From: Glebionis coronaria
Lineage: Eukaryota; Streptophyta; Magnoliopsida; Asterales; Asteraceae
Length of the DNA stretch: 64,000 bases
Direction of reading: 5' to 3'
Assembly (NCBI GenBank): GCA_025667525.1
Contig: CM046876.1
Coordinates: forward strand, 530,450,538-530,514,537
A program made the translations under genes and the position numbers. Each line of letters starts with the position of its first letter. Within the stretch, counting starts at the first letter, position 1. Under the pieces are notes generated by a model. The model saw only the letters and a program-made list of their open reading frames with translations. It did not search any database and had not been told where the DNA came from. Positions 43,258-55,574 of this stretch are shown here, in pieces.

Positions 43258-46200
43258 TGTAACACCCCCAAATTTATACAATTCAATACAGCGGAAGACT
43301 CGTTGGTGTTACGGGATAGCACATTACTCACATCATAGACAACGCTTAAAAATCGCGTCGTTTATTAATAAAGCATTTCCATTCATAAATATCAAGGTTA
43401 CATAGGTCCCAAGTCATATTATTTCATACAAATTTTACAAAGCATTTGAATGGAAATTGATATTTAAGTGTGGGCCATGAATTCTTGTTGTCTTCCCGAG
43501 AATTACCTTCAAGTACCTGAGACAAAACATGTTAAAAGAAAAGGTCAGCGATAATGCCGAGTGAATTCATAGAGTTTAATAAAATCCATCAATATAACAT
43601 CGGTATAAAATTATTACCGAAAATCATTTTGTTCAAATCATTGTAATAGGCCATAAAATAGCCAAAGTCATTTTATACAAATCCTTATCAAAATCATAAT
43701 ATAGGCATTTGCCTTAAAATCATTATACGAGCCAATGTCGTAAAAACATCATACAATACGTTTTACAACGTTGTATAGATTAAATAAAAATCGTTATTTG
43801 AATATAGTTATATAAAACCAAAACACGAACATAATATCAAAGATAAGACCCTGTATTGCTAGTCAGGAAATATATCGCAATTCAATGCTTAAAGTAGTAT
43901 TTCGTTAACTGGATTATTATAAGCCGCATGACATTGTTACCTTACTACAACAAACAACGGGTAGCTAGCCCGAAACTCATTTGCCCATCTAAATTAGCGT
44001 GTCCTCACAAAGGTCACGCTATGTAAATCTTCTCATACATAAATTCGCTTACCAATCAATGTGGCACGACGGGGATCAACCGTCAAGGCGCGAACTGGGG
44101 TGATCGTCCCCAAATAGTACTATTATATGCATAAGCGTCTACCAAATCCCGGTAGTTCACAATTCATGCTAATGGGACTTTTAGTGACATAACCTAACTT
44201 TAATAATCCATTTTATCTCATCTATCGGGTCATTTAATCATTCATCGGGTCATACAATCATTCGGGTCCAAATCAATAAACAAACAATCGGGATAAATAG
44301 TGTCCTATTTTATAAAAACTAACATGTTATCTCCCTCGCGGGTTTATAAAACATTTCATAAAAACATTTAAAAGAGTGCGAGGCTATGAACTCACGTTTA
44401 TGTGGGAAGGCGGGTTATCGGCAATTCGGATGTACGGTACGTGCTTCAATCACGGAAACCTAGACAAATAATACTCGTCTTAGACTCATGTCCAATGACT
44501 TTATAAAAATAACAATTATGTATACATATGATGATTTTATATATATGATGATCAAGTGGGTTTATATATTCTCATTTACTTATTTTAGTATTATGTGTTG
44601 GGAATTTTTCAAGACTAGTTATACTAGTTCAATCTTGTTTCTATTTTAAAGCCCAATGGGCCTATTACAAGCCCAATACTATTCATTAGTCCAATTATAC
44701 TTTTATTATCAGTATTTATACTTTATATGTTGGGCCTCAATGGGTTAAGCCCAATAAATAAGTTTATAAGTGTTTTAGTCCATTTTGTTGTATTATTAGT
44801 CCAATAACGTTAACTTAGTCTGTTAATGTCCGTATGTTATATAGTTCGGGTTTTATCAGTTTTTACTTGTTATATATGTTTATATATCAGTATATGAGTT
44901 TTATAAAGTTCACATTAGACGGGTCCAACCATCTAAGTTTTATATAACAAAAACGTTAATTTTACGATAATAGCCGAAAAAGTCGTAAAAATCATGTTTA
45001 TAGTTTTATAACTTATAAAACTTAACAAGTTACCATTTTTATAAAATGTACCATTTATTTATCATTATACATATTTATATAAATGTATTATATGAGTTAC
45101 TGGGTATTAATTCACATTTTATATTATTTTTATTTGAGTGCTTATATAATATTATTATACTTTAATTTCCAAAATCTGATTTTTATTTTCATGTTCACCA
45201 AAACTGCCATATCTAGAGTTCTATATGGATATAGAAGCTCAAATTTTTATCACATAAACTACATGATATGTGCTCCATTTAACTCTTCTATAGCTACTGT
45301 TGAATCAGCCTCTAAGTATTTTCTAAAAATCGTCCAAAACAGTGAACTCAGATTTGTACTTTAAACTTGTTTTGATCATATCTCACTCGCTACAATGATT
45401 CCATTGCATGGCCAACTCTCATATGTGTACAAGACATATTACTTACTGTATATAAATTTATTCAAGTCATTTTACCAGTTTACCATATGATTCTTTACTG
45501 TTTTATACAGCCATCTAAATTAAGCAAGATTTTAACATTGTTTCTTATAGTTTTTCATCTTTTTAAGCATGTTTATCAACACCAAATCCCCACACAATAT
45601 TTTTAATCATCATTCATCATCATATACATATACATAAGTAAAAGAAATACAAGGTTACATAATCAAAAATAACAAGAGGATGAGGAGGACAATCTTTATA
45701 CCACCAAGGTGATGAAATGATGAGTTTTTGGATGAACAAGACTTGGTTTTGGGTAACCAATCTTATGAGATATCAACACCACTTCTAGGATCACCAAGTA
45801 TTTGTAGATTCCTCCAAAAATCAGCCCTTGTTCTTCATGAAAACTCCTTGAGAAATCAGCCCCAAACTCCCTTGAAAACTCCTTTTCATAGGTTAGGATC
45901 ATCTCCAATCTTCCTATCTTCAAAGGGTATTCAACTTGTGCAAGTTAAACACATGATTCATGGTTGAATTTTTGATCAAATGGGGTGTTTTGGGAGCATG
46001 GTGGACGTTCATAGAGAGAGAACAAGAGAGAGTTTTATTAGTTTTGCATGTAAGAAATGAGTATTGTTGTTTATGTTTAGTTGTTTTAAAGTGTAGATGG
46101 TTTTGTGGTGGAAGACTTGGGACAAGTGTCCTAGTCTTTAGCTAGAAACTTGACACACTTCAAGTGTGTTTGACAAGCTTTAGCCATCCCATGGTGGGGT

Positions 46201-46730
46201 GAGGCAAGTGTAAACTTGTCTCATCCCACTAATTTACGGGTACTCCTCGATCCTAGTTTCCTCGATTTGCGTGTCTTCGTGTCGTTTTACGAAAAAAGTT
46301 TTTATAAATTATGAATCAACGGCACAAAACGAATCTAATAAAAATTGTCTCATAAAAAACGGAGTTCGAAAACGTAAATACGTAATCCTAAGGTTTCCGG
46401 TTTAGTCATAAAGGACGTTAAAATAAAATCATAAGTCCTAATCTCTTCTCGTAAATTTGTGATTTTATGAACCAACACAAATTTAAAACTCCAAAATAAT
46501 ATTCACGGATAAATTTATTTTCTGAAATGTCGGACTGTCACCAAAAACAGTGTATGTAAACGTAAACACGTAACGTAGAATCCTCCGGTTTAGACGTAGT
46601 CGATGCTACTTCAAGACGTAAATCCAAATTTCTTCCCAAAAATAAGTGAGTTCATATTATAACATTAAAATAATGTTTTCAAATAAATATTGAGAATAAA
46701 ATATCGACCATAAATTGACGGATTGTCACA
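43258..46730 (-). repeat. 3' LTR of element D
   Basis: Plus-strand ends are TGTAACACCCCC and GATTGTCACA. It contains the shared leader blocks in reverse (CGCGGG near 44337, GCGAGGCTATGAACTCACG near 44378) and a GCCCAAT/TGGGCC cluster near 44670-44755. Minus-strand ORFs such as 45696-45923 recur in the twin LTR only because the LTRs are copies. Confidence 0.93.
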
Positions 46731-46753
46731 GCATTTACCCCTAAACAGGATCT
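46731..46753 (-). promoter_or_regulatory. 3' polypurine tract of element D
   Basis: Minus-strand TGTTTAGGGGTAAATGC abuts the LTR start TGTGACAATCC. Confidence 0.7.
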
Positions 46754-49700
46754 TTGTCCTCAAAGATCATCTTACCTTACTACTCGCTTCTTATAGAGTT
46801 AAAGCCATGTGGGTATTTCCTCCACATTCGGTCTTTTCTCACAAGTGTAATCCATTACAATACGCGAGTTTCATCAAACATAACTACGGGAATAAGATCA
46901 GGCTAAATGTTGACTTACTTTCTCTATCCATGATTTTCACGGGTTTCTGATGAATGCAACTTTTCGCCAATCTAAGCTGTATTAAGAAGAATTCAGATTT
47001 TTACTAGATAGATATTTTATCAAGTTCGATATACGAAACATAATTCACGCATCTCTTGAATTCCTTGGGTAGATCCAGCTTATATGCCTTTCAAACCAAA
47101 TCTTTTACATCATCTCAATGGTCCCATACAACGGGGACTTATATCCCATGATTTGTCAGATCATTAATTCATTTCTCCAAGGTTAAAATTTTTGGCATAA
47201 CTTCGCTACCCATCTGGCACTTCAAGATCTACATTTCATATTCACATAACCTCTTTCCCACTACCGGCAGTCAATAATCAGATCCTAATTTCAACAATCA
47301 TTTCAGATCTCGCGGGTCGGGTATTTTCTAACGTTAGGTTCTCCATCATAGGAAACCTTAAACCTAAAAGACATGTCCAACTCACAATGGGTGTATGTCG
47401 GGTGTCTTCATCTCAACTCTTGCTTACAGATGCTCTAATATTTAGATCCTAACATGATTCGATCTCAATCCTAATACGATGATTATCATTGATAATCCTT
47501 CCAAAGGAAAACGATTATACGGTTTATTACTAAAGGTCATTCATTCAAACATAAAACAGCACTTATATTACTTTGTATCGTTACTTTACCTCGTCCCTTT
47601 GATTGGGGTGGTACATAGTACTCTCATCAAGGTTCGTTCTCAATGATTTCTGAGCAAATCTCTAGAAATTCGATGCGAAGCGAGGATCTTGATAAAGATG
47701 TTCGATACATGCACACTATGTTTACATAACTCTTTTGCATTTATCATTAACGGGAATGATATTAGCAGATTTGGTCAGTCTGTCGACGATGACCCAAATC
47801 GAATCAAATTCAGATGATGACCTTTTCATAGCTAGACGTTTACTAATGTATGAGGCGATGTCTGTCTTCATAATTGCCATCAGTACAACTTCTTCAGACA
47901 AAGATACTTTTAGTCATAAATGACATAAATAGAATACTTATACATACAAATTCCAACATAACTATATCTCACAATCTCCATATTTAGGCAACCACAAGTG
48001 GCTTTTCATACATTTAACGCCATCGGCTTCTCAATTCTAATGGTTCACACTAGCCGCGAACCCCTTTTTATTATCAATATTATCTTTTTTATAAGCATCG
48101 GCTATATTTTAAATTGTTCGGCAATTTATTTTGCACAATCATTATTAAGGAACATGTCCTAATGGATTCTTTATCCTTTCTATATAATGTGTCAGTATTT
48201 ACATTCATCTTTCCGGATGAAATAATTATCATGTCTTCAATTTACTAAGAATTTCTTTCTTCACATTTTCTAAGTTTTAATTTCGTCTCAACTATCATTT
48301 TTATCAGTTTTGCTCAATCTGACGTTTAAAGCGTCGATAAATATTACAAGTAATTAAATAATAAATATTTAATTTTTATGAAAGACAAGCGTAAAAATTT
48401 TAAATTTCATAGTTCGACCAATTATAAAAATATTCAAAATAAATTTGAATTTAATTAACAAGATTTTTGCTGATTTATCGAAAATAATTAATAAGATTCG
48501 TAAATGTTCAAAAAAAAACCTTCGTTTATTCCTTGGTAAAATTTTCTTAGTTGAAAAGCAGAAATTGTCGTTTCAAATTTTTAAGTCATGGTTTAACGGT
48601 TTCCTCAATCCCTCTTAGGTTGTCTTGAGGTATACACAAACATTTACCCCTAAACAGGAGTTTCGTTAAATGATTTGTGTATAAGGGAATAATCCCTTAA
48701 AAATCCTTTGTTAAAACATTTGTCAAAACATATTTCTATTTTCTTTTTGGTAAAACCCAAAGTTTCAAATGGCTCTAACTTTGAAAAGTCATATAGATTC
48801 CTTTATCTTATTAATCACATGGTCAAATAATGTAAAGGATTAAGTTTTAAATCTCATGTTAAATATTCAAGGTATAGGTATTTATTGTTCAGCCAATTCA
48901 GGGCAATCTATAACTAATTATTAACTCCTTCTTATTCTTATAAACAAACAGATGGTCCTTAACGATCACAAGCATGAATTTATCAAATTACAGCCTACAC
49001 ACTAGATTCACCAAATTTATGAATACTACATGTGCATTAGTCAATCCAAACGCCATCACGTGAAACTCATAATGTTCATTACAAGTACCGGATGTAGTGA
49101 TTGGAATACATAATCTTTTTCGCAGATGCAAAGTTGATGATAACCATGCTGTGGATCAAATCTTAAAAACAAACACTAGAACCTTGTAAATGATCGAACA
49201 AATCTTCCATTTCGAGTTATGGATATCGTTTTCGATTGTCAATTTACTCAGTTCACAGTAATCTATAAATATAAGGAATGATAACACCATAGCTCTTCAT
49301 GATGACGAGCTCAGCAGAATAAAATCTTTCTCCGACAACTCTCTCAGTTGTACGGTAATTCCTTTAATTTAGATGGTGCTGACGTACAGTGCACAAGCCA
49401 CAGGTGCAACACCGGGAAAATAATCAATACCAATTTCAACTTGCTTTAATGGCAAAAGTCTAGTTAATTTACCAACAAATACTTCCTAACGTTCAGATAA
49501 CAAAAACATCTTTTAATAAATTCATTTTAGGTTCTTTCTAGATTATAATATCTATGACTAATTCACAACCATTCACGGTATAATTTCAAGTCTAAATGCA
49601 GGATATGGTCATTCATCAAGAATTATTTAGATCACTTTTGATAATCAACATCTTATCATTTAGGGGAATTCAATTCGAGTTCGCATCAATTAAGACAATG

Positions 49701-52083
49701 TCGTCATGTCATAATCAATCAATCCATTCTACTGGCACTATCAACTTACCAGTTTCAGTGCCGTCGATAAGATGTGAACTTCTCAAAAGACTAATAATAA
49801 TTCATAATCCTTCACAATTTCAGGGATATATGGAGACACAACTACCATTAAAAGAGTAGGGTCAACGCATAATCTACGCGAGAGAATTTCAAATCAGATA
49901 CAGACGAAAACATTTAATGAATATGGATATATTCCATGTTTTCATAATTTGAGTACGCATTCGAAAGCTCCTCGGATCGTTACACAGGTCATTCAAATGA
50001 AATCAAATCATAAGAAATGATAGGAACGTCGATACATCTTGTCGGGTATCAACACTCGGTAATCAGATACTTTTCCTAAGAATCTCACTATGGGAGAATT
50101 GGACAAGAAAGAATTGTCAATTGTCAAATAAGACAATTTCCACAGATGAGTAAATTCAACTCAGAAGAATAGATGCTACAGGCACATATGTAGGTGTCCC
50201 TAACACTATGTCCCTATTTTTCACTTCTTGCAGATCTCATAAATTTAATCTTTCACAATCTTCAAAGAAAATGTAGTGTTTATTCATTAGTTTTATGGTG
50301 ACTACTAATCAGTCTTGCATGGTCCATTCCAAATTGTATGTAGGCGCGCAACTATATACAATTTCAAGATTAACGATGCAATACTCAGTTCGTCAGAATT
50401 TTATCATCATGTTTATAATAAAAACATTTTCATGCTTAATTCTTAAATAAGAATCAAAAATATATTTACAAAGGTTTTCTTTGTTATGGAAATAATTAAG
50501 TTTCCAAAGCGTCTCATAAACAACTTCATTTTGATATCAATCACTTATAAATCTCACTTTGAATAATCCTTATTGTGATGAAAATTAAATTTTTCTCAAG
50601 GGATACTATTGTATCTTATAAAAACAATGAGTGATCTGCAAAAGAGTGATGAAGAGTTGTTCACCAAGAATTAGATACAATACGATAGGAAATGAGCTTT
50701 AGCCAAATAATCATGAGGTTCATGACCTCGATGGCACTTACGAAGAATAATTCACAATGTAACTCAAATCAAGATGAGTACTTGTTCAATGGTTGCATCG
50801 CTAATGCGAACATTAGGATGAAGCAACAAAAGATAGATAACATCGATACATGTAGGATTTAGCAATCAACGGTAGTCTTTTCATTAATCACAAACAAGTC
50901 AAAATTGTACCGTAACACATTACGTGTCACTATGTCATACAATTCTCAGAACTCATCCTACCAACTGATATCTCAGTTAAGTTATGGATTTTTGAAAGAT
51001 ACTACAATGAACACTAATCTACAAAAGTCATTAGGTGTTCCACATGTCCCAGAAGATCCATCGGTCTCAATTCAGAAGAGGATTTCTTCAATTTATTTCT
51101 TGGACACTGGGCATCCTCGTCAGTGGTCAATGGCTTAGGAACAACACTTAACACGAACCAACAATCATTTAAAACCTTATAATTCAATCACAGGACTTAA
51201 TGACTTCCTCTTAACAATCTCATATTCCATACAAGTTAAATTTTTACTTTATTCAAGTTTTTAATTAACTTATACTCAATTCGATATCCTACCTCATTTC
51301 TCAATACTCCAACTTTATTCTTAGGCCTTAATAGGGCAATAAAAGCTCGATATGAACAACACTTAATTTCCAATCCTGTAGTTCTTACAACAACAATTAT
51401 CAAATGAGTCACTAGTATGAAATGACTTGATCATTCAACTAGACTTCTCGGAAAGGTACTAGTGGCATGAGGCTTTTGGGTAATGGTTCCAATGACAGCC
51501 TCAAGTGCAACATTCACCCTTTCGATTTCAAATATAAGAATTGGGTGAAAACGAATCAGATGACATCTTTCTAGGTGGTAACGTTTTGTCAAACTCCACT
51601 CTATAAGGAAAGATCGTCATGACATCGATATCAGTTTTAATCTCGCCAATTCTTTTTTAATATCACAATCAACTAATATCTACATTTCTACGAATATCAA
51701 CCATTTGTTGGGATCATAAATATCCACAACTTGGTTTAGATCTAGGATAGCTAGAATTCCTACGAGAATAGCTTCGATTAATTTACTAGGGGATTTAGGG
51801 TTCCTTGTGACAATCTACGTCGTATAAATACCTCGTATAAAAATCAAAATAATCATCAAACAATCATGTAATAAAATTACATCATATATATATAATCCAA
51901 GTTATATATATATTAAAATAACACTTCTCAGTCTAGCCATGTCGGTAACTCGGGAATTCTTCGGCACCGTTATAGTCAAAAGATTTTTAGACATTTTTAG
52001 AAAAATGTTTAGAGTTAAAAGATTTTGAAATGTTTTATTCAAAACCTTGGTTTTAAAAAATCTTTCGTTCTCTATAACGAGAG

Positions 52084-52096
52084 CTCTGGTACCAAA
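52084..52096 (-). promoter_or_regulatory. Primer-binding site of element D, iMet type
   Basis: Minus-strand TTTGGTACCAGAGC lies directly inside the 5' LTR. It differs at one position from the expected TGGTATCAGAGC. Confidence 0.82.
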
Positions 52097-52097
52097 C

Positions 52098-55000
52098 TGT
52101 AACACCCCCAAATTTATACAATTCAATACAGCGGAAGACTCGTTGGTGTTACGGGATAGCACATTACTCACATCATAGACAACGCTTAAAAATCGCGTCG
52201 TTTATTAATAAAGCATTTCCATTCGTAAATATCAAGGTTACATAGGTCCCAAGTCATATTATTTCATACAAATTTTACAAAGCATTTGAATGGAAATTGA
52301 TGTTTAAGTGCGGGCCATGAATTCTTGTTGTCTTCCCGAGAATTACCTTCAAGTACCTGAGACAAAACATTTTAAAAGAAAAGGTCAGCGATAACGCCGA
52401 GTGAATTTATAAAGTTTAATAAAATCCATCAATATAACATCGGTATAAAATTATTACCAAAAATCATTTTGTTCAAATCATTGTAATAGGCCATAAAATA
52501 GCCAAAGTCATTTTATACAAATCCTTATCAAAATCATAATATAGGCATTTGCCTTAAAATCAGTATACGAGCCAATGTCGTAAAAACATCATACAATACG
52601 TTTTACAACGTTGTATAGATTAAATAAAAACCGTTATTTGAATATGGTTATATAAAACCAAAACACGAACATAATATCAAAGATAAGACCCTGTATTGCT
52701 AGTCAGGAAATATATCGCAATTCAATGCTTAAAGCAGTATTTCGTTAACTGGATTATTATAAGCCGCATGACATTGTTACCTTACTACAACAAACAACGG
52801 GTAGCTAGCCCGAAACTCATTTGCCCATCTAAATTAGCGTGTCCTCACAAAGGTCACGCTATGTAAATCTTCTCATACATAAATTCGCTTACCAATCAAT
52901 GTGGCACGACGGGGATCAACCGTCAAGGCGCGAACTGGGGTGATCGTCCCCAAATAGTACTATTATATGCATAAGCGTCTACCAAATCCAGGTAGTTCAC
53001 AATTCATGCTAATGGGACTTTTAGTGACATAACCTAACTTTAATAATCCATTTTATCTCATCTATCGGGTCATTTAATCATTCATCGGGTCATACAATCA
53101 TTCGGGTCCAAATCAATAAACAAACAATCGGGACAAATAGTGTCCTATTTTATAAAAACTAACATGTTATCTCCCTCGCGGGTTTATAAAACATTTCATA
53201 AAAACATTTAAAAGAGTGCGAGGCTATGAACTCACGTTTATGTGGGAAGGCGGGTTATCGGCAATTCGGATGTACGGTACGTGCTTCAATCACGGAAACC
53301 TAGACAAATAATACTCGTCTTAGACTCATGTCCAATGACTTTATAAAAATAACAATTATGTATACATATGATGATTTTATATATATGATGATCAAGTGGG
53401 TTTATATATTCTCATTTACTTATTTTAGTATTATGTGTTGGGAATTTTTCAAGACTAGTTATACTAGTTCAATCTTGTTTCTATTTTAAAGCCCAATGGG
53501 CCTATTACAAGCCCAATACTATTCATTAGTCCAATTATACTTTTATTATCAGTATTTATACTTTATATGTTGGGCCTCAATGGGTTAAGCCCAATAAATA
53601 AGTTTATAAGTGTTTTAGTCCATTTTGTTGTATTATTAGTCCAATAACGTTAACTTAGTCTGTTAATGTCCGTATGTTATATAGTTCGGGTTTTATCGGT
53701 TTTTACTTGTTATATTTGTTTATATATCAGTATATGAGTTTTATAAAGTTCACATTAGACGGGTCCAACCATCTAAGTTTTATATAACAAAAACGTTAAT
53801 TTTACGATAATAGCCGAAAAAGTCGTAAAAATCATGTTTATAGTTTTATAACTTATAAAACTTAACAAGTTACCATTTTTATAAAATGTACCATTTATTT
53901 ATCATTATACATATTTATATAAATATATTATATGAGTTACTGGGTATTAATTCACATTTTATATTATTTTTATTTGAGTGCTTATATAATATTATTATAC
54001 TTTAATTTCCAAAATCTGATTTTTATTTTCATGTTCACCAAAACTGCCATATCTAGAGTTCTATATGGAGATAGAAGCTCAAATTTTTATCACATAAACT
54101 ACATGATATGTGATCCATTTAACTCTTCTATAGCTACTGTTGTATCAGCCTCTAAGTATTTTCTAAAAATCGTCCAAAACAGTGAACTCAGATTTGTACT
54201 TTAAACTTGTTTTGATCATATCTCACTCGCTACAATGATTCCATTGCATGACCAACTCTCATATGTGTACAAGACATATTACTTACTGTATATAAATTTA
54301 TTCAAGTTATTTTACCAGTTTACCATATGATTCTTTACTGTTTTATACAGCCATCTAAATTAAGCAAGATTTTAACCTTGTTTCTTATAGTTTTTCATCT
54401 TTTTAAGCATGTTTATCAACACCAAATCCCCACACAATATTTTTAATCATCATTCATCATCATATACATATACATAAGTAAAAGAAATACAAGATTACAT
54501 AATCAAAAATAACAAGCGGATGAGGAGGACAATCTTTATACCACCAAAGTGATGAAATGATGAGTTTTTGGATGAACAAGACTTGGTTTTGGGTAACCAA
54601 TCTTATGAGATATCAACACCACTTCTAGGATCACCAAGTATTTGTATATTCCTACAAAAATCAGCCCTTGTTCTTCATGAAAACTCCTTGAGAAATCAGC
54701 CCCAAACTCCCTTGAAAACTCCTTTTCATAGGTTAGGATCATCTCCAATCTTCCTATCATCAAAGGGTATTCAACTTGTGCAAGTTAAACACATGATTCA
54801 TGGTTGAATTTTTGATCAAATGGGGTGTTTTGGGAGCATGGTGGACGTTCATAGAGAGAGAACAAGAGAGAGTTTTATTAGTTTTGCATGTAAGAAATGA
54901 GTATTGTTGTTTATGTTTAGTTGTTTTAAAGTGTAGATGGTTTTGTGGTGGAAGACTTAGGACAAGTGTCCTAGTCTTTAGCTAGAAACTTGACACACTT

Positions 55001-55569
55001 CAAGTGTGTTTGACAAGCTTTAGCCATCCCATGGTGGGGTGAGGCAAGTGTAAACTTGTCTCATCCCACTAATTTACGAGTACTCCTCGATCCTAGTTTC
55101 CTCGATTTGCGTGCCTTCGGGTCGTTTTACGAAAAACGTTTTTATAAATTATGAATCAACGGCACAAAACGAATCTAATAAAAATTGTCTCATCAAAAAC
55201 GGAGTTCGAAAACGTAAATACGTAATCCTAAGGTTTCCGGTTTAGTCATAAAGGACGTTAAAATAAAATCGTAAGTCCTAATCTCTTCTCGTAAATTTGT
55301 GAGTTTATGAACCAACACAAATTTAAAACTCCAAAATAATATTCACGGATAAATTTATTTTCTGAAATGTCGGACTGTCACCAAAAACGGTGTATGTAAA
55401 CGTAAACCCGTAACGTAGAATCCTCCGGTTTAGACGTAGTCGATGCTACTTCAAGACGTAAATCCAAATTTCTTCCCAAAATAAGTGAGTTCATCTTATA
55501 ACATTAAAATAATGTTTTCAAATAAATATTGAGAATAAAATATCGACCATAAATTGACGGATTGTCACA
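52098..55569 (-). repeat. 5' LTR of element D
   Basis: Nearly identical to 43258-46730. The ends TGTAACACCCCC and GATTGTCACA are intact in both. Its right edge abuts SIRE-B RT sequence after the CAGAC duplicate. Confidence 0.93.
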
Positions 55570-55574
55570 CAGAC

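Larger units (their letters stand above)
46731..52097 (-). pseudogene. Internal region of element D with ruined pol
   Basis: No long ORF. On the minus strand I can still read an RT remnant (about 49170-48930; YEFHVMAFGLTNA in one frame) and an integrase remnant (about 47830-47590; FDSIWVIVDRLTKSAN, then a STMYHP block), in the RT-then-integrase order of Ty3/Gypsy. Stops and frameshifts occur every few dozen codons. A gag is not recognisable in about 49.5-52 kb. An AT-rich, LTR-like stretch lies near 48340-48530. A copy of the terminal purine-tract word recurs near 48641. Confidence 0.75.
43258..55569 (-). mobile_element. Element D: young but non-autonomous Ty3/Gypsy element (12.3 kb)
   Basis: Two LTRs of 3473 and 3472 bp flank a 5.37-kb internal region. 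The element is flanked by TAGAC (43253-43257) and CAGAC (55570-55574), a target duplication with one change, and it splits SIRE-B RT. On the minus strand, an iMet-type primer site follows the 5' LTR and a purine tract precedes the 3' LTR. By eye the LTRs differ at about 40 substitutions and one 1-bp indel, about 1.2%. The internal pol is heavily decayed, so the element is non-autonomous. Confidence 0.92.

Noticed and set aside
45083..45364. 93-codon plus-strand ORF with hydrophobic start, repeated at 53932-54204
   Set aside because: It is antisense to the LTR direction, AT-driven in composition, and duplicated with the LTR; no support as a gene.
45696..45923. Conserved 75-codon minus-strand ORF, present again at 54536-54763
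   Set aside because: The two copies are conserved only because they lie in the two near-identical LTRs of element D. No domain is recognisable.
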